NCBI GenBank assembly: GCA_937927885.1
Contig: CALEZJ010000630.1
Location: 1-17,781, forward strand
Length of the DNA: 17,781 nucleotides
Direction of reading: 5' to 3'
From: an uncultured Paracoccaceae bacterium
Lineage (GTDB): Bacteria; Pseudomonadota; Alphaproteobacteria; Rhodobacterales; Rhodobacteraceae
A model generated the notes under the pieces. The model did no database searches. It was not told where the DNA came from and saw nothing but the letters and a program-made list of their open reading frames with translations. Both the position numbers and the translations under genes were made by a program. Numbering within the stretch: the first letter of the stretch is position 1; every line of letters starts with the position of its first letter. This document shows, piece by piece, positions 1 to 8,235 of this stretch.

Positions 1-969
1 GGCCAGAACATAGCCGGACAGACCCGCCAGTCCCCAGCCGGGAAACCGCAGCCTCTTGCGCGCCAGCGCCCAGCCCAGCACCAGCGCCATCGGCAGCATG
101 ATCTGAAACGCAAAGCGCTGCATGTAGTTCATCAGCAGGTCCGAGCCCGAGTAGGAATAGCCGACCGCGCCGAAATAGAGCACCAGCGCCAACCCCGTGC
201 GCCGGTGGCCGAAGGCCAGCACCAACAGACCGGGCAGCGCCCAGGGCAGGATGCGGACCGCCTGCGACAGCGAAATACCGTCGCCGGACTTGATGAAATA
301 GGTGTTCGGCAGCGCCTGGCCGAACCACGCCAGGTGAAAGCCGAAATACAGTGCCGCCATTGCCCCCAGTGCCGCCAGATGTGCCACCAGCACCCGGCGC
401 GGGGCCGCCGCCATCAGCAGCATCAGAGGGTGAAGGCCGTAGAGCAGCCAGGCCTCGGGCCGGGTCAGCACCAACAGCAGCGCCAGCCCCAGTGCCGCGC
501 GCCAGTGGCCCAACCGCTGCGTGATGAACCACAGCGCCAGCGCGCCGCCATAAAGCACTGTCTCCAGGCCCGAGACAGCATGCGCCACAGTTGCGGGCAG
601 GACCATCAGCAGCGCCAGCAGAAAGGCCATGCGCCCCCTGACCTCGGCCAGCCGGATCAGCGCCCAGCCGATCCCGGCCAGAACCCCCAGCGACAGCAGC
701 TTGAACGCCAGCACCATGTCCCAGCCCGCCGCCGCAACCGGGATCGAGGCCAGCGCGAAAACCGGGTTGGTATAGGCTTGCGTAAGGTCGAAGGCATCGG
801 GGTTATAGGCCCATATCCCGTGATGGATCAGGTTGAAACCATATCGCCAGGTGATAAAGGCATCGTCCACCGTGAAGCGGCCGAAGACCCAGAAATTCCC
901 CAGCGCCACCAGTATCAGGAGCACGGACAGCGTGGTCAGGGGGCGCGGAGGGGTCACGGGAACTCGCAT
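1..969 (-). CDS. GT-C type membrane glycosyltransferase, 3' end outside window
   Basis: Reading the complement from ATG at 969 gives 323 codons with no stop, so the gene runs off the left edge. The product is strongly hydrophobic, with about eight predicted membrane helices starting near residue 11. After the first helix comes an acidic pair, D35-D36, in the context VDDAFITWRYGFNL, followed by YNPDAF and TNPVF. This DDAFxxxRY...NP...TNP arrangement is typical of GT-C fold glycosyltransferases of the AftB/PMT-like group, which use polyprenyl-phosphate sugars, with the acidic pair in the first periplasmic loop. An in-frame TGA lies a short way upstream with no other start between, so ATG 969 is the earliest start; GTG at codon 5 is an alternative. 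The ribosome site is weak. Donor and acceptor cannot be told from the sequence. It is divergent from the PaiB-like gene. Confidence 0.8.
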   Translation of the reverse strand, partial: MRVPVTPPRPLTTLSVLLILVALGNFWVFGRFTVDDAFITWRYGFNLIHHGIWAYNPDAFDLTQAYTNPVFALASIPVAAAGWDMVLAFKLLSLGVLAGIGWALIRLAEVRGRMAFLLALLMVLPATVAHAVSGLETVLYGGALALWFITQRLGHWRAALGLALLLVLTRPEAWLLYGLHPLMLLMAAAPRRVLVAHLAALGAMAALYFGFHLAWFGQALPNTYFIKSGDGISLSQAVRILPWALPGLLVLAFGHRRTGLALVLYFGAVGYSYSGSDLLMNYMQRFAFQIMLPMALVLGWALARKRLRFPGWGLAGLSGYVLA

Positions 970-1054
970 CTGGGATCGGCGCGACGATAGTCGGGCCGCC
1001 CCTTGCCTTCAAGCCGAGGGGAGGCCATCCTCTGGCAAACCCGATCGAGGCGCC

Positions 1055-1675
1055 ATGTACACCCCCGCCCATTTCGACCTGACCGACCCCGACGAGACCG
1101 CGCGGCTGATGGCCTCCTTCCCGCTGGCGGCTCTGGTGGCGCTGACCCGGGCCGGTCTGGTCGCCAACCATCTGCCGCTGCTTCGGCAGGGCGAGGCGCT
1201 GATCGGCCATGTGGCGCTGGCCAATGACCTGCACCGCGAAGTGGCCGAGGGCGCGCCGGTGCTGGCGATCTTCACCGCAGGCGATGCCTATGTCAGCCCG
1301 AACTGGTATCCAAGCAAGGCCCAGACCCACCGCGCGGTGCCCACCTGGAATTACCGGGCAGTGCATGTGCACGCGACCCTCCACTGGTCGCACGAGGCGC
1401 GCGACAAACGCCGTGCGGTCAGCCTGCTGACCACACATCACGAGCAGGCCGTGAACGGCGCCGCGGGCTGGAAGATGGGCGATGCGCCGCCGGATTTTCT
1501 CGACGACATGCTGGACCGGATCGTCGCCTTTCGCCTTGCCATCACCCGTATCGAGGCCAAGGCCAAGCTGAACCAGAACCGCAGCGCCGAGGACGTGGCT
1601 GCGGTCGCGCGCGCGTTCGGTGAAGCCGGTCTGAGCATGATGGCCGACGCGATGGGCAAGGCACAGGAATCCTGA
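1055..1675 (+). CDS. PaiB-family FMN-binding protein (negative transcriptional regulator family)
   Basis: The 206-residue product begins MYTPAHFDLTD and shows the family pattern: a start of the form MYxPxxF, a segment like FPLAALV...GLVANHLPLL near residues 22-48, GHVALAND near 54-61, then AYVSPNWYP and VPTWNYRAVHVH, the split-barrel flavin-binding core. Members (B. subtilis PaiB is the named one) are small FMN- or heme-binding split-barrel proteins, some reported as repressors of sporulation and protease genes. The reading frame is open back to 833, but the family start MYxP and a GAGG ribosome site at 1047-1050, 4 nt before ATG, decide for 1055. No paiA-type acetyltransferase lies next to it, so a regulatory role here is only inferred. 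It precedes purF by about 100 nt on the same strand. Confidence 0.88.
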   Translation: MYTPAHFDLTDPDETARLMASFPLAALVALTRAGLVANHLPLLRQGEALIGHVALANDLHREVAEGAPVLAIFTAGDAYVSPNWYPSKAQTHRAVPTWNYRAVHVHATLHWSHEARDKRRAVSLLTTHHEQAVNGAAGWKMGDAPPDFLDDMLDRIVAFRLAITRIEAKAKLNQNRSAEDVAAVARAFGEAGLSMMADAMGKAQES

Positions 1676-1776
1676 CCACTCGCGGCACCGCGAATGCGAT
1701 GGCCCTTGCCCCAGAACGGCCAAGCGCCTAAAGGGTGGCGCATCCGACCCAGCACAGCCAATCGGGGGCCCCGACC

Positions 1777-3237
1777 ATGCAACCTTGGCACAGCCATCCC
1801 TTCGACGATGACAAGCTGAAAGAGGAATGCGGTATCTTTGGCGCGGTCGGCGTGCAGGATGCGGCGAATTTCGTGGCGCTGGGACTGCATGCCCTCCAGC
1901 ACCGGGGGCAGGAGGCGGGCGGGATCATCACCCACGACGCCGAACGGGGGTTCCAGTCTGCGCATCGGTTTGGACTGGTGCGCGACAATTTTACCTCGGC
2001 AAAGCTGATGGAAACGCTGCCCGGTTCGATCGGCATCGGCCATGTGCGCTATTCCACCGCCGGATCGAAAGGCGCGACCGCGATCCGTGACGTGCAGCCC
2101 TTCTTTGGCGAGTTCTCCATGGGTGGCGCGGCGATTGCCCATAACGGCAACCTGACCAATGCCGAAGCGATCCGCCGTGAACTCATTGAACGCGGGTCGA
2201 TCTTTCAGAGTTCGTCGGATTCCGAATGCATCATCCACTTGATGGCGCGCTCGATCCAGCGGTCGATTTCCGAGCGGCTCAAGGACGCGCTGCGTCGGGT
2301 CGAGGGTGCGTTTTCGGTCATCGCCATGACCCGCACCAAGCTGATCGGCGTGCGTGACCGACTTGGCGTGCGGCCGCTGGTCCTGGGCCGGGTGGGCGAT
2401 GGCTGGGTTCTGGCGTCGGAAACCTGCGCGCTCGACATCATCGGTGCCACCTTCGAGCGCGAGATCGAACCCGGCGAAATGGTGGTGATCGACGCCAAGG
2501 GCGTGCAGTCGACGCGCCCGTTCGAACGCACGTCGCCGCGCTTTTGCATTTTCGAGCAGGTCTATTTTTCGCGCCCTGACAGCATCATCGGCGGGCGTTC
2601 GGTCTACGAAACCCGTCGCCAGATCGGCGTGGAACTGGCGCGCGAGGCCCCGGTCGAGGCGGATCTGGTGTGCCCGGTGCCCGATTCGGGCACCCCGGCG
2701 GCGATCGGTTATGCGCATGAAAGCGGTATCCCCTTTGGCATGGGCATCATCCGCAACCAGTATATGGGGCGTACCTTCATCGAGCCTTCGGAACAGATCC
2801 GCAACATGGGTGTGCGGTTGAAGCTGAACGTGAACCGCGCGCTGATCGCGGGCAAGCGGGTGGTGCTGGTCGATGACAGCGTCGTGCGGGGAACTACCAG
2901 CCAGAAGATCAAGCAGATGATCCAGGAGGCGGGCGCGAGCGAGGTCCATTTTCGCATCGCCAGCCCGCCGACCATGTGGCCGTGCTTCTACGGGGTGGAC
3001 ACGCCGGAACGGTCGAAACTGCTGGCGGCGCGGATGAGCGAGGACGAGATGCGCGATTTCATCGGCGTCGACAGTCTGAAATTCGTCTCGCTGGACGGGC
3101 TTTACCGTGCTGCGGGCGAGGCGGGCGGGCGAAATCCCGCCAGCCCGCAGTTCTGCGATGCGTGTTTTTCCGGGGATTACCCGGTGGTGCCGTCGGACAT
3201 GATCGAACGCGGGTTCGAACTGAAAGCTGCCGAATAG
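1777..3237 (+). CDS. purF: Amidophosphoribosyltransferase (glutamine PRPP amidotransferase)
   Basis: PurF makes 5-phosphoribosylamine from PRPP and glutamine, the first committed step of purine synthesis, in the cytoplasm. From ATG 1777 the product is 486 residues. The N-terminal Ntn-hydrolase nucleophile is Cys18 in EECGIFG, so a 17-residue propeptide must be removed, as in the B. subtilis type. Glutaminase motifs HRGQEAGG, GHVRYST and AHNGNL follow. The PRPP loop is VLVDDSVVRGTTS. Cys257, Cys403, Cys460 and Cys463 match the four ligands of the B. subtilis-type 4Fe-4S cluster, so this is the iron-sulfur form. A GTG at 1735 would add 14 residues, but its AAGG sits directly against the start codon; ATG 1777 follows a GGGGG run at usual distance. 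The usual partner cvpA is not adjacent. Confidence 0.97.
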   Translation: MQPWHSHPFDDDKLKEECGIFGAVGVQDAANFVALGLHALQHRGQEAGGIITHDAERGFQSAHRFGLVRDNFTSAKLMETLPGSIGIGHVRYSTAGSKGATAIRDVQPFFGEFSMGGAAIAHNGNLTNAEAIRRELIERGSIFQSSSDSECIIHLMARSIQRSISERLKDALRRVEGAFSVIAMTRTKLIGVRDRLGVRPLVLGRVGDGWVLASETCALDIIGATFEREIEPGEMVVIDAKGVQSTRPFERTSPRFCIFEQVYFSRPDSIIGGRSVYETRRQIGVELAREAPVEADLVCPVPDSGTPAAIGYAHESGIPFGMGIIRNQYMGRTFIEPSEQIRNMGVRLKLNVNRALIAGKRVVLVDDSVVRGTTSQKIKQMIQEAGASEVHFRIASPPTMWPCFYGVDTPERSKLLAARMSEDEMRDFIGVDSLKFVSLDGLYRAAGEAGGRNPASPQFCDACFSGDYPVVPSDMIERGFELKAAE

Positions 3238-3324
3238 GGCGCTGCCCCGGAAAAGGTGGTCCCGGGAAAGCGCAAGACGCTGGGCGCCGCTGTCGTAACG
3301 CGGGCGGCCATCCGTCGGTTTCGG

Positions 3325-4272
3325 TCAGTCGGTTTCCGTGGGCCCGGCGGTGCCCAGCGCCACCCGCGCCACCTCGGTCTGGCCAAAGAGCAGGCGCGCT
3401 TCCGCCAGATCGGCGGGCACGACCCACAGCATCCGCCGTTCCGCCCCGCGTCCGATGGCCGTGCCGTTGAACTGGCTGTCCAGGATGCGCCGCATGAAGC
3501 GCTCGCCCACCAGCCCCATCGTCGCGCCCTGCGCGTCGACCAGCCGGAAGTTGTGGGTGTGCCAGTTGAACTGCTCCGAGCCGTCGACGTTGTTGGTGGC
3601 AAGCCCGGTGACCTCGACCGCAAGCTCGACCAGCAGATGACCGGCAGGGGCGGTGATCGTCGAGGTCATCAGCGTTGCATCGCGTCCGTCCTCGATGCGG
3701 GCGGTCTGAAACCGGCGGATCCCGGTGATGCGAAAGCTGGCAAAGCTGGCGGCGTCCTCTTCGGCGGTGGGTGCGGGAACGGGGACCGTGCCTTCGAACC
3801 GCGCCTCGCCGGTGATGCGCAGGGTGGCGCTGGTCACGGCCTTTGGAACCCGGAAAAGACCGTTCCAGTAGAGGTCGGCGTCGGTGGTCGGAAAGTCACG
3901 CGGCCTGCGGCCCGACATGCTGCGCGCCATCAGCGACAGCTGGCCCCAGCTTGGGTAACCGCCGAGGGGCTCCAGTTCACTGCCGTCGGGCAGCACCAGC
4001 CGGATGTCGCGGGTATTGACCTGCACCCGATCAAAGGTCTCGCTCCAGGGGCCATCAAAGACGGCGCGCACGTCCAGCAGGACATGGCCGGGCACATGCA
4101 CCACCTCGACCAGCCCTGCGGGGCGCCGGTCGCTTTCCTGCCAGCTGATCGCCGACTCGTAGGACCTTGCCGTCAGGCTGAGCGCGGTCAGATCGACCTG
4201 GGCCAAGGCCGCAAACGGGGCCAGGGCCGACAGGATCGCATAGGTGGCAACGCGGGAAATCTTCAGGGTCAT
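3325..4272 (-). CDS. Exported protein of unknown function with two copies of a beta-type domain
   Basis: The 315-residue product begins with a signal peptide (MTLKISR, hydrophobic stretch to about residue 22, ALA cleavage before Q25). I do not recognise a named family. The mature part looks like two copies of one domain: GHVLLDVRAVFDG (62-74) matches GHLLVELAVEVTG (211-223), NTRDIRLVLPDG (86-97) matches HTHNFRLVDAQG (238-249), and LFRVPKAVTSATLRI (139-153) matches LWVVPADLAEARLLF (282-296). The alternating hydrophobic pattern suggests immunoglobulin-like beta sandwiches, somewhat like DUF4352-type domains; this is inference. There are no cysteines and no catalytic motif. The start is fixed by AGGAGG 10 nt before ATG 4272, although the frame is open to 4542. 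It lies 178 nt downstream of metG on the same strand, and converges on purF. Confidence 0.85.
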   Translation of the reverse strand: MTLKISRVATYAILSALAPFAALAQVDLTALSLTARSYESAISWQESDRRPAGLVEVVHVPGHVLLDVRAVFDGPWSETFDRVQVNTRDIRLVLPDGSELEPLGGYPSWGQLSLMARSMSGRRPRDFPTTDADLYWNGLFRVPKAVTSATLRITGEARFEGTVPVPAPTAEEDAASFASFRITGIRRFQTARIEDGRDATLMTSTITAPAGHLLVELAVEVTGLATNNVDGSEQFNWHTHNFRLVDAQGATMGLVGERFMRRILDSQFNGTAIGRGAERRMLWVVPADLAEARLLFGQTEVARVALGTAGPTETD

Positions 4273-4341
4273 GGACGACTTTCCTCCTGTGGCCCGCGGG
4301 GCGGGCGGCTGGGCGGCGACCAGACGGGGCGGGATCCGCAC

Positions 4342-4422
4342 CCTTCCCGCCGCCGTGGGGGAGTCTAGCAGCCGACAGGCCGCGCGTCCTTGACCCAGCA
4401 CAAGGCAGGGGCGGCGGGAAGG
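4342..4422. repeat. 13-bp perfect inverted repeat with 55-nt spacer, between metG and the exported-protein gene
   Basis: CCTTCCCGCCGCC at 4342-4354 is repeated in exact inverse at 4410-4422. Inside the spacer is a smaller stem, CCTTG (4388-4392) and CAAGG (4401-4405), with an 8-nt loop, and a GANTC site (GAGTC, 4361-4365) which on the minus strand overlaps a -10-like TAGACT. It could be a cruciform or mRNA hairpin ending metG transcription, or an operator for the exported protein. The arms are GC-rich and there is no T tract, so a simple terminator is not obvious. Confidence 0.6.
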
Positions 4423-4450
4423 AAATCGACCCTTGCGCCGCCTTGCCCGC

Positions 4451-6169
4451 TCAGGCCCGGATGCCCGAGAAGCGCGCGGCCCAGTCCTCGCGCGCCTCGT
4501 CGGTGATCTTGGCGAACAGCACCTCGGGCGTGGTGAAGGCATGGCCCGCGGGCAGATGGGTCAGCGCCGCGCCGACATCTCCGGGCCAGGACCAATCCGT
4601 GCAGTTCAGTGCAGCCATCATCGCCTCGGCCGCGTCGGGGATGAAGGGGCGCGACAGCACCGCATAGAGCCGGATCAGGTTCAACGCCAGGCGAACCTGC
4701 GCCGCGGCCCGCGCCGGGTCGGTCTTGATCGTGGTCCAGGGCGCCGCCTCTTGCAGGTATTCGTTGCCCAGGACCCAGAGCGCGCGCAGTTCGGCGGCGG
4801 ATTTGCGCACCTCCATTGCCTCCATGAAGCCCTCGTAGGACTTCAGGCGCGTGGTCAGGTCGGCGATCAACCGCGCCTCGCGCGGGCCGGTTTCGCCGCC
4901 CTCGGGCACCACCTCGCCGAATTTCGCGCGGCAGAACTTGGTCACGCGGCTGACGAGATTGCCCAGCACATCTGCAAGGTCCTTGTTCACCGAGGCCTGG
5001 AAATTCTCCCAGGTGAATTCGCTGTCGCTGGATTCGGGGGCGTGGCTGAGAAGCCACCAGCGCCAGTAATCCGGCGGCAGGATCGACAGCGCCTGATCCA
5101 TGAACACGCCGCGGCCCTGGCTGGTGCTGAATTGGCCGCCGTCATAATTGAGGTAGTTGAAGGACTTGATGTAGTCGACCAGCTTCCACGCCTCGCCCGA
5201 GCCCATCAGCGTCGCCGGGAAGGACAGCGTGTGGAAGGGCACGTTGTCCTTGCCCATGAACTCGATGTAGCGCACGTCTTCGGCGCCATGATCCTTGCGC
5301 CACCAGCGCAGCCAGGCGGCATCGTCCAGCCCCTGCGCATCGGCCCATTCGGCGGTGGCGGCGATGTATTCGATCGGGGCGTCGAACCAGACGTAAAAGA
5401 CCTTGCCCTCCATCCCCGGCCAGTCCTTCTCGCCGTCCTTGACCGGCACGCCCCAGTCGAGATCGCGCGTGATGCCGCGGTCCTGCAACCCGTCACCGTC
5501 ATCAAGCCATTTCAGCGCGATCGAGGTGGTCAGCACCGGCCAGTCGGACTTGGCGCTGATCCAGTCGCGCAACTGGTCGCGCATCGCCTTTTGGCGCAGG
5601 AACAGGTGGCGGGTTTCGCGCACTTCAAGGTCGGTCGAGCCCGAGATCGCCGAGCGCGGGTTGATGAGGTCGGTGGGGTCCAGTTGCTTGGTGCATTCCT
5701 CGCACTGGTCGCCGCGCGCACGGGGGTTGCCGCAGTTCGGGCAGGTGCCCTCGATATAGCGGTCGGGCAGAAAACGGCCGTCGGCGTTGGAATAGACCTG
5801 CTTTTCGGCCACTTCCGCGATCAGCCCGGCGGCCTTCAGGCGGCCCGCGAAATGCTGGGTCAGCCGGTGATTGCGCGCCGAGGACGAGCGACCGAAATGG
5901 TCGAACGACAGGCGGAAGCCGCGCGCAAGGTCGGCCTGCACCTGATGCATTTCGGCGCAGTAAGCGTCTACCGGCTTGCCCGCCTTGGCGGCGGCCAGTT
6001 CGGCGGGGGTGCCGTGTTCGTCGGTGGCACAGATGAACATGACCTCGTGGCCGCGCGCGCGCATGTAGCGGGCGTAAAGGTCGGCGGGCAACTGGCTGCC
6101 GACCAGATTGCCCAGGTGCTTGATCCCGTTGATATAGGGCAGGGCCGAGGTAATTAGGATGCGCGCCAT
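4451..6169 (-). CDS. metG: Methionyl-tRNA synthetase
   Basis: This class I synthetase charges tRNA-Met with methionine in the cytoplasm. The 572-residue product starts [20 protein letters not shown], giving the HIGH motif as HLGN at residues 18-21. A zinc knuckle follows with Cys143, Cys146, Cys156 and Cys159 (C-x2-C-x9-C-x2-C). The catalytic domain shows [12 protein letters not shown] near 257-268 and [10 protein letters not shown] near 304-313. The KMSKS loop is FSTSQGRG at 347-354, a variant whose GVF continuation resembles the archaeal/eukaryotic KFSKSRGVGVF form. The C-terminal anticodon-binding helical domain is present and there is no appended EMAPII-type tRNA-binding domain, so the length is normal for the short form. 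ATG 6169 is the natural start. It is divergent from the PPC-like gene, with about 190 nt between the starts. Confidence 0.97.
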   Translation of the reverse strand: MARILITSALPYINGIKHLGNLVGSQLPADLYARYMRARGHEVMFICATDEHGTPAELAAAKAGKPVDAYCAEMHQVQADLARGFRLSFDHFGRSSSARNHRLTQHFAGRLKAAGLIAEVAEKQVYSNADGRFLPDRYIEGTCPNCGNPRARGDQCEECTKQLDPTDLINPRSAISGSTDLEVRETRHLFLRQKAMRDQLRDWISAKSDWPVLTTSIALKWLDDGDGLQDRGITRDLDWGVPVKDGEKDWPGMEGKVFYVWFDAPIEYIAATAEWADAQGLDDAAWLRWWRKDHGAEDVRYIEFMGKDNVPFHTLSFPATLMGSGEAWKLVDYIKSFNYLNYDGGQFSTSQGRGVFMDQALSILPPDYWRWWLLSHAPESSDSEFTWENFQASVNKDLADVLGNLVSRVTKFCRAKFGEVVPEGGETGPREARLIADLTTRLKSYEGFMEAMEVRKSAAELRALWVLGNEYLQEAAPWTTIKTDPARAAAQVRLALNLIRLYAVLSRPFIPDAAEAMMAALNCTDWSWPGDVGAALTHLPAGHAFTTPEVLFAKITDEAREDWAARFSGIRA

Positions 6170-6359
6170 GGCGGGGCTGTTCCTGTGCTGGGGAGCGGTT
6201 CGCAGGCGTGCTTACAGCATGGGGCGGGGCGCTGCCATCCCCCCGCTTGTCCCGCGTGCACCTTGCCGTGAGCGGATTGCAACATCATTGACGCAAGGGG
6301 CGGCGCCAAGGCAAGGTTTGCCCATGCTGGCAGCCAGCCAGAAAGCAAGGGGTATTTTC

Positions 6360-8165
6360 ATGACGCACAGATCCAGGGCCCGTCTGGCCAAGACAACCGC
6401 CATTGCGGCGCTGATGCTGCCGATGGCCGCAGGTGCCGCGCTTGGCCAAAGTTCCGGCTTTGCCATCGAGATCAGTCCGTCGGCGGATTATTACACGCCC
6501 GTACGGGTCGGCGCCCGGGTCTTCGGGCTGGCGTCGGAACCGGCCGCGGCCTACGTGCGGGGCTGCCAGGGGCATGTTCTGGCGGAATCCGCCGGCGCCG
6601 CCTTTGAAGTGACCGAGGGCTTTGACACCCTGTCGTTCACCGGCGCGGGCGAGGGGCTGGTCAGCCTGGTTCTGGGGACACCGGACGGTCTCTACCGCTG
6701 CGCGCTGGCGGACGATCAGGGGTTTGTCGCCACCCATCTGGCCGGTGCCGCGGCCGGGCGCTATACGGTGTGGCTGGGTGGTGCGGAAGGGGCCGAGATC
6801 AACGCCCGTCTCTTTGCGTCGCAGGCTCCGGTGTCGGCGATCGAATTGTTCGGGCTTGACCTGTCACGTCTGGGCGAACCGCGGGCGGGTCGCCATGTCT
6901 ACGCCGCCAGCGCGGAAACCGGTCGGCAGGAACTGGCGATGGGCGCGCGGCTCTATCCCGAAAGCGAATTGCGCCCGCTGAGTTCCGAGGGTTGCTGGGG
7001 CTACGGGCGTCTTGACGCCGCCGATGTGGTCCTGACCCGCGATCAGGATGGCGGGCGGTTCAGCCTTTTTGCCACCTCCGAGCGCGATCTGGTGATAGCG
7101 GTGGTGGATCCGACCGGCGCCGTCCATTGCAACGATGACACCTGGCAGTTGAACCCCGCTGTCACCTTCGACTACGCGCCCGCGGGGGATTACCATGTCT
7201 TCGTCGGCGCCTATTCGCAGGGTGGCGATGGGGTCTATGACCTCTTTGCCTCGGAAGGCGCGCCGGCCTTTTCCAACGCAATGGTCGATCTGAACGGGGC
7301 GCCCAGACAGGGCTATGTGTTCTTCGACATCAACGCCGCCGGGCAGGGCCAGCTTCTGGCCACCGCGCCGGTCAGCGCCCGCGACCCGGTCGAGATGCTT
7401 CCGACCGGCACCTATTGTGCCGGTTTCACCGACCTTTCCGCGCCCGACGTCGTGCTGACGATGGATGCGGCGCAGCCGATGATCTCGATCTATGCGGCAT
7501 CCAGCGGTGACCTGACGCTGGCGGTGCGCGCGCCCGATGGCACCTGGAGTTGCAATGACGATGCTCAGGGTCTCAACCCGGGTGTCAGCCTGACCAATGC
7601 GCAGGCAGGGGACTATCTGGTGTGGGTCGGCGCCTACAATCCCGGCGACAGCTCGACCTACAACCTCTATGCCTCGATGGGCTCGCCGAACTGGCAGGCT
7701 GCCGGTTCGGGGTCGGGCACGACCCCGGTGACACCCGCAGTGTCCCTGGATGCCGGGGCCGAGCCTGCCGCCGCGCGCCTGTCCTTTGGCCCGGGCACCA
7801 GGATCGACCCGCGGGTGATCTTCGATATTGCCTCCAGCCAGACCGAGGCTTTCGGCCTTGGCGACGGTTGTGCGGGCTTCATCACCCCGTCGCGCCCGGA
7901 TGTCGTGATCGACGCCGAGCCGGGACTGCCGCAGCTGATGGTCTACATGGTCAGTGACTCGGATGGCACGCTGGTCGTGCAGGGCCCGGATGGGCAACTG
8001 CATTGCAACGATGATTTCGAGATGCTCAATCCCGGTGTGATGATCCAGAACCCGGCAGCGGGCGCCTATGCGGTCTTTGCCGGTACCTACATGGGCAACG
8101 GCGGTGTCGCCACACTCGGTGTTACCATCGCCACCCCGGCCTGGGTCATGGATCGCGAGAACTGA
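6360..8165 (+). CDS. Secreted protein with four PPC-like cysteine-paired modules
   Basis: The 601-residue product has a signal peptide (MTHRSRARLAK, hydrophobic core, cleavage near ALG-Q30). The rest is four modules of about 140-150 residues. Modules 2-4 share GC-x-G, then DVVL/DVVI, a beta-rich stretch, P-(D/T)-G, CNDD, LNP-(G/A)-V, and a final G-(D/A)-Y-x-V-(F/W)-x-G-(A/T)-Y. Module 1 is a degenerate copy. The only cysteines are 69/114, 212/257, 353/398 and 504/549: one pair per module, each 45 residues apart, probably disulfides. The layout resembles bacterial pre-peptidase C-terminal (PPC) domains, seen in secreted proteases and adhesins; no catalytic domain is present. AAGGGG at 6347-6352, 7 nt before ATG 6360, and the signal peptide fix the start, although the frame is open from 6159. 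The protease gene follows after 70 nt. Function unknown; a scaffold, adhesin or protease partner is inferred. Confidence 0.85.
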   Translation: MTHRSRARLAKTTAIAALMLPMAAGAALGQSSGFAIEISPSADYYTPVRVGARVFGLASEPAAAYVRGCQGHVLAESAGAAFEVTEGFDTLSFTGAGEGLVSLVLGTPDGLYRCALADDQGFVATHLAGAAAGRYTVWLGGAEGAEINARLFASQAPVSAIELFGLDLSRLGEPRAGRHVYAASAETGRQELAMGARLYPESELRPLSSEGCWGYGRLDAADVVLTRDQDGGRFSLFATSERDLVIAVVDPTGAVHCNDDTWQLNPAVTFDYAPAGDYHVFVGAYSQGGDGVYDLFASEGAPAFSNAMVDLNGAPRQGYVFFDINAAGQGQLLATAPVSARDPVEMLPTGTYCAGFTDLSAPDVVLTMDAAQPMISIYAASSGDLTLAVRAPDGTWSCNDDAQGLNPGVSLTNAQAGDYLVWVGAYNPGDSSTYNLYASMGSPNWQAAGSGSGTTPVTPAVSLDAGAEPAAARLSFGPGTRIDPRVIFDIASSQTEAFGLGDGCAGFITPSRPDVVIDAEPGLPQLMVYMVSDSDGTLVVQGPDGQLHCNDDFEMLNPGVMIQNPAAGAYAVFAGTYMGNGGVATLGVTIATPAWVMDREN

Positions 8166-8175
8166 GACCTCACCG

Positions 8176-8199
8176 CCCCCCTGCCCAAAAGCCGGGGGG
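8176..8199 (+). terminator. GC hairpin between the two secreted-protein genes (possible attenuator)
   Basis: Six C at 8176-8181 can pair with six G at 8194-8199 across a 12-nt loop, followed by TCCTGTTTTC. It lies just after the stop of the PPC-like gene and before the protease gene. A weak terminator or attenuator that lowers protease expression is plausible; mRNA stabilisation is an alternative. Confidence 0.35.
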
Positions 8200-8235
8200 T
8201 CCTGTTTTCGCTGTGCCGTTTTCGGGGGAAAACCC

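Noticed and set aside
205..990. Long open frame on the plus strand opposite the left-edge gene
   Set aside because: Its translation is rich in Gln, Arg and His with no domain, the usual look of the antisense frame of a GC-rich membrane protein gene; the minus-strand product has clear GT-C motifs.
1438..2949. 503-codon open frame on the minus strand across the purF region
   Set aside because: It lies opposite purF, which carries all catalytic and Fe-S residues; the antisense product is Arg/His-rich and domainless.
3246..3266. Weak hairpin CCCGG/CCGGG after purF
   Set aside because: Only five pairs with an 11-nt loop and no T tract; too weak to call a terminator.
3314..3336. Direct repeat GTCGGTTTC twice with a 14-nt period
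   Set aside because: Short, two copies only, and overlaps the end of the exported-protein gene; likely chance.
4433..6157. 574-codon open frame on the plus strand
   Set aside because: It is the exact antisense shadow of metG, low in recognisable motifs.
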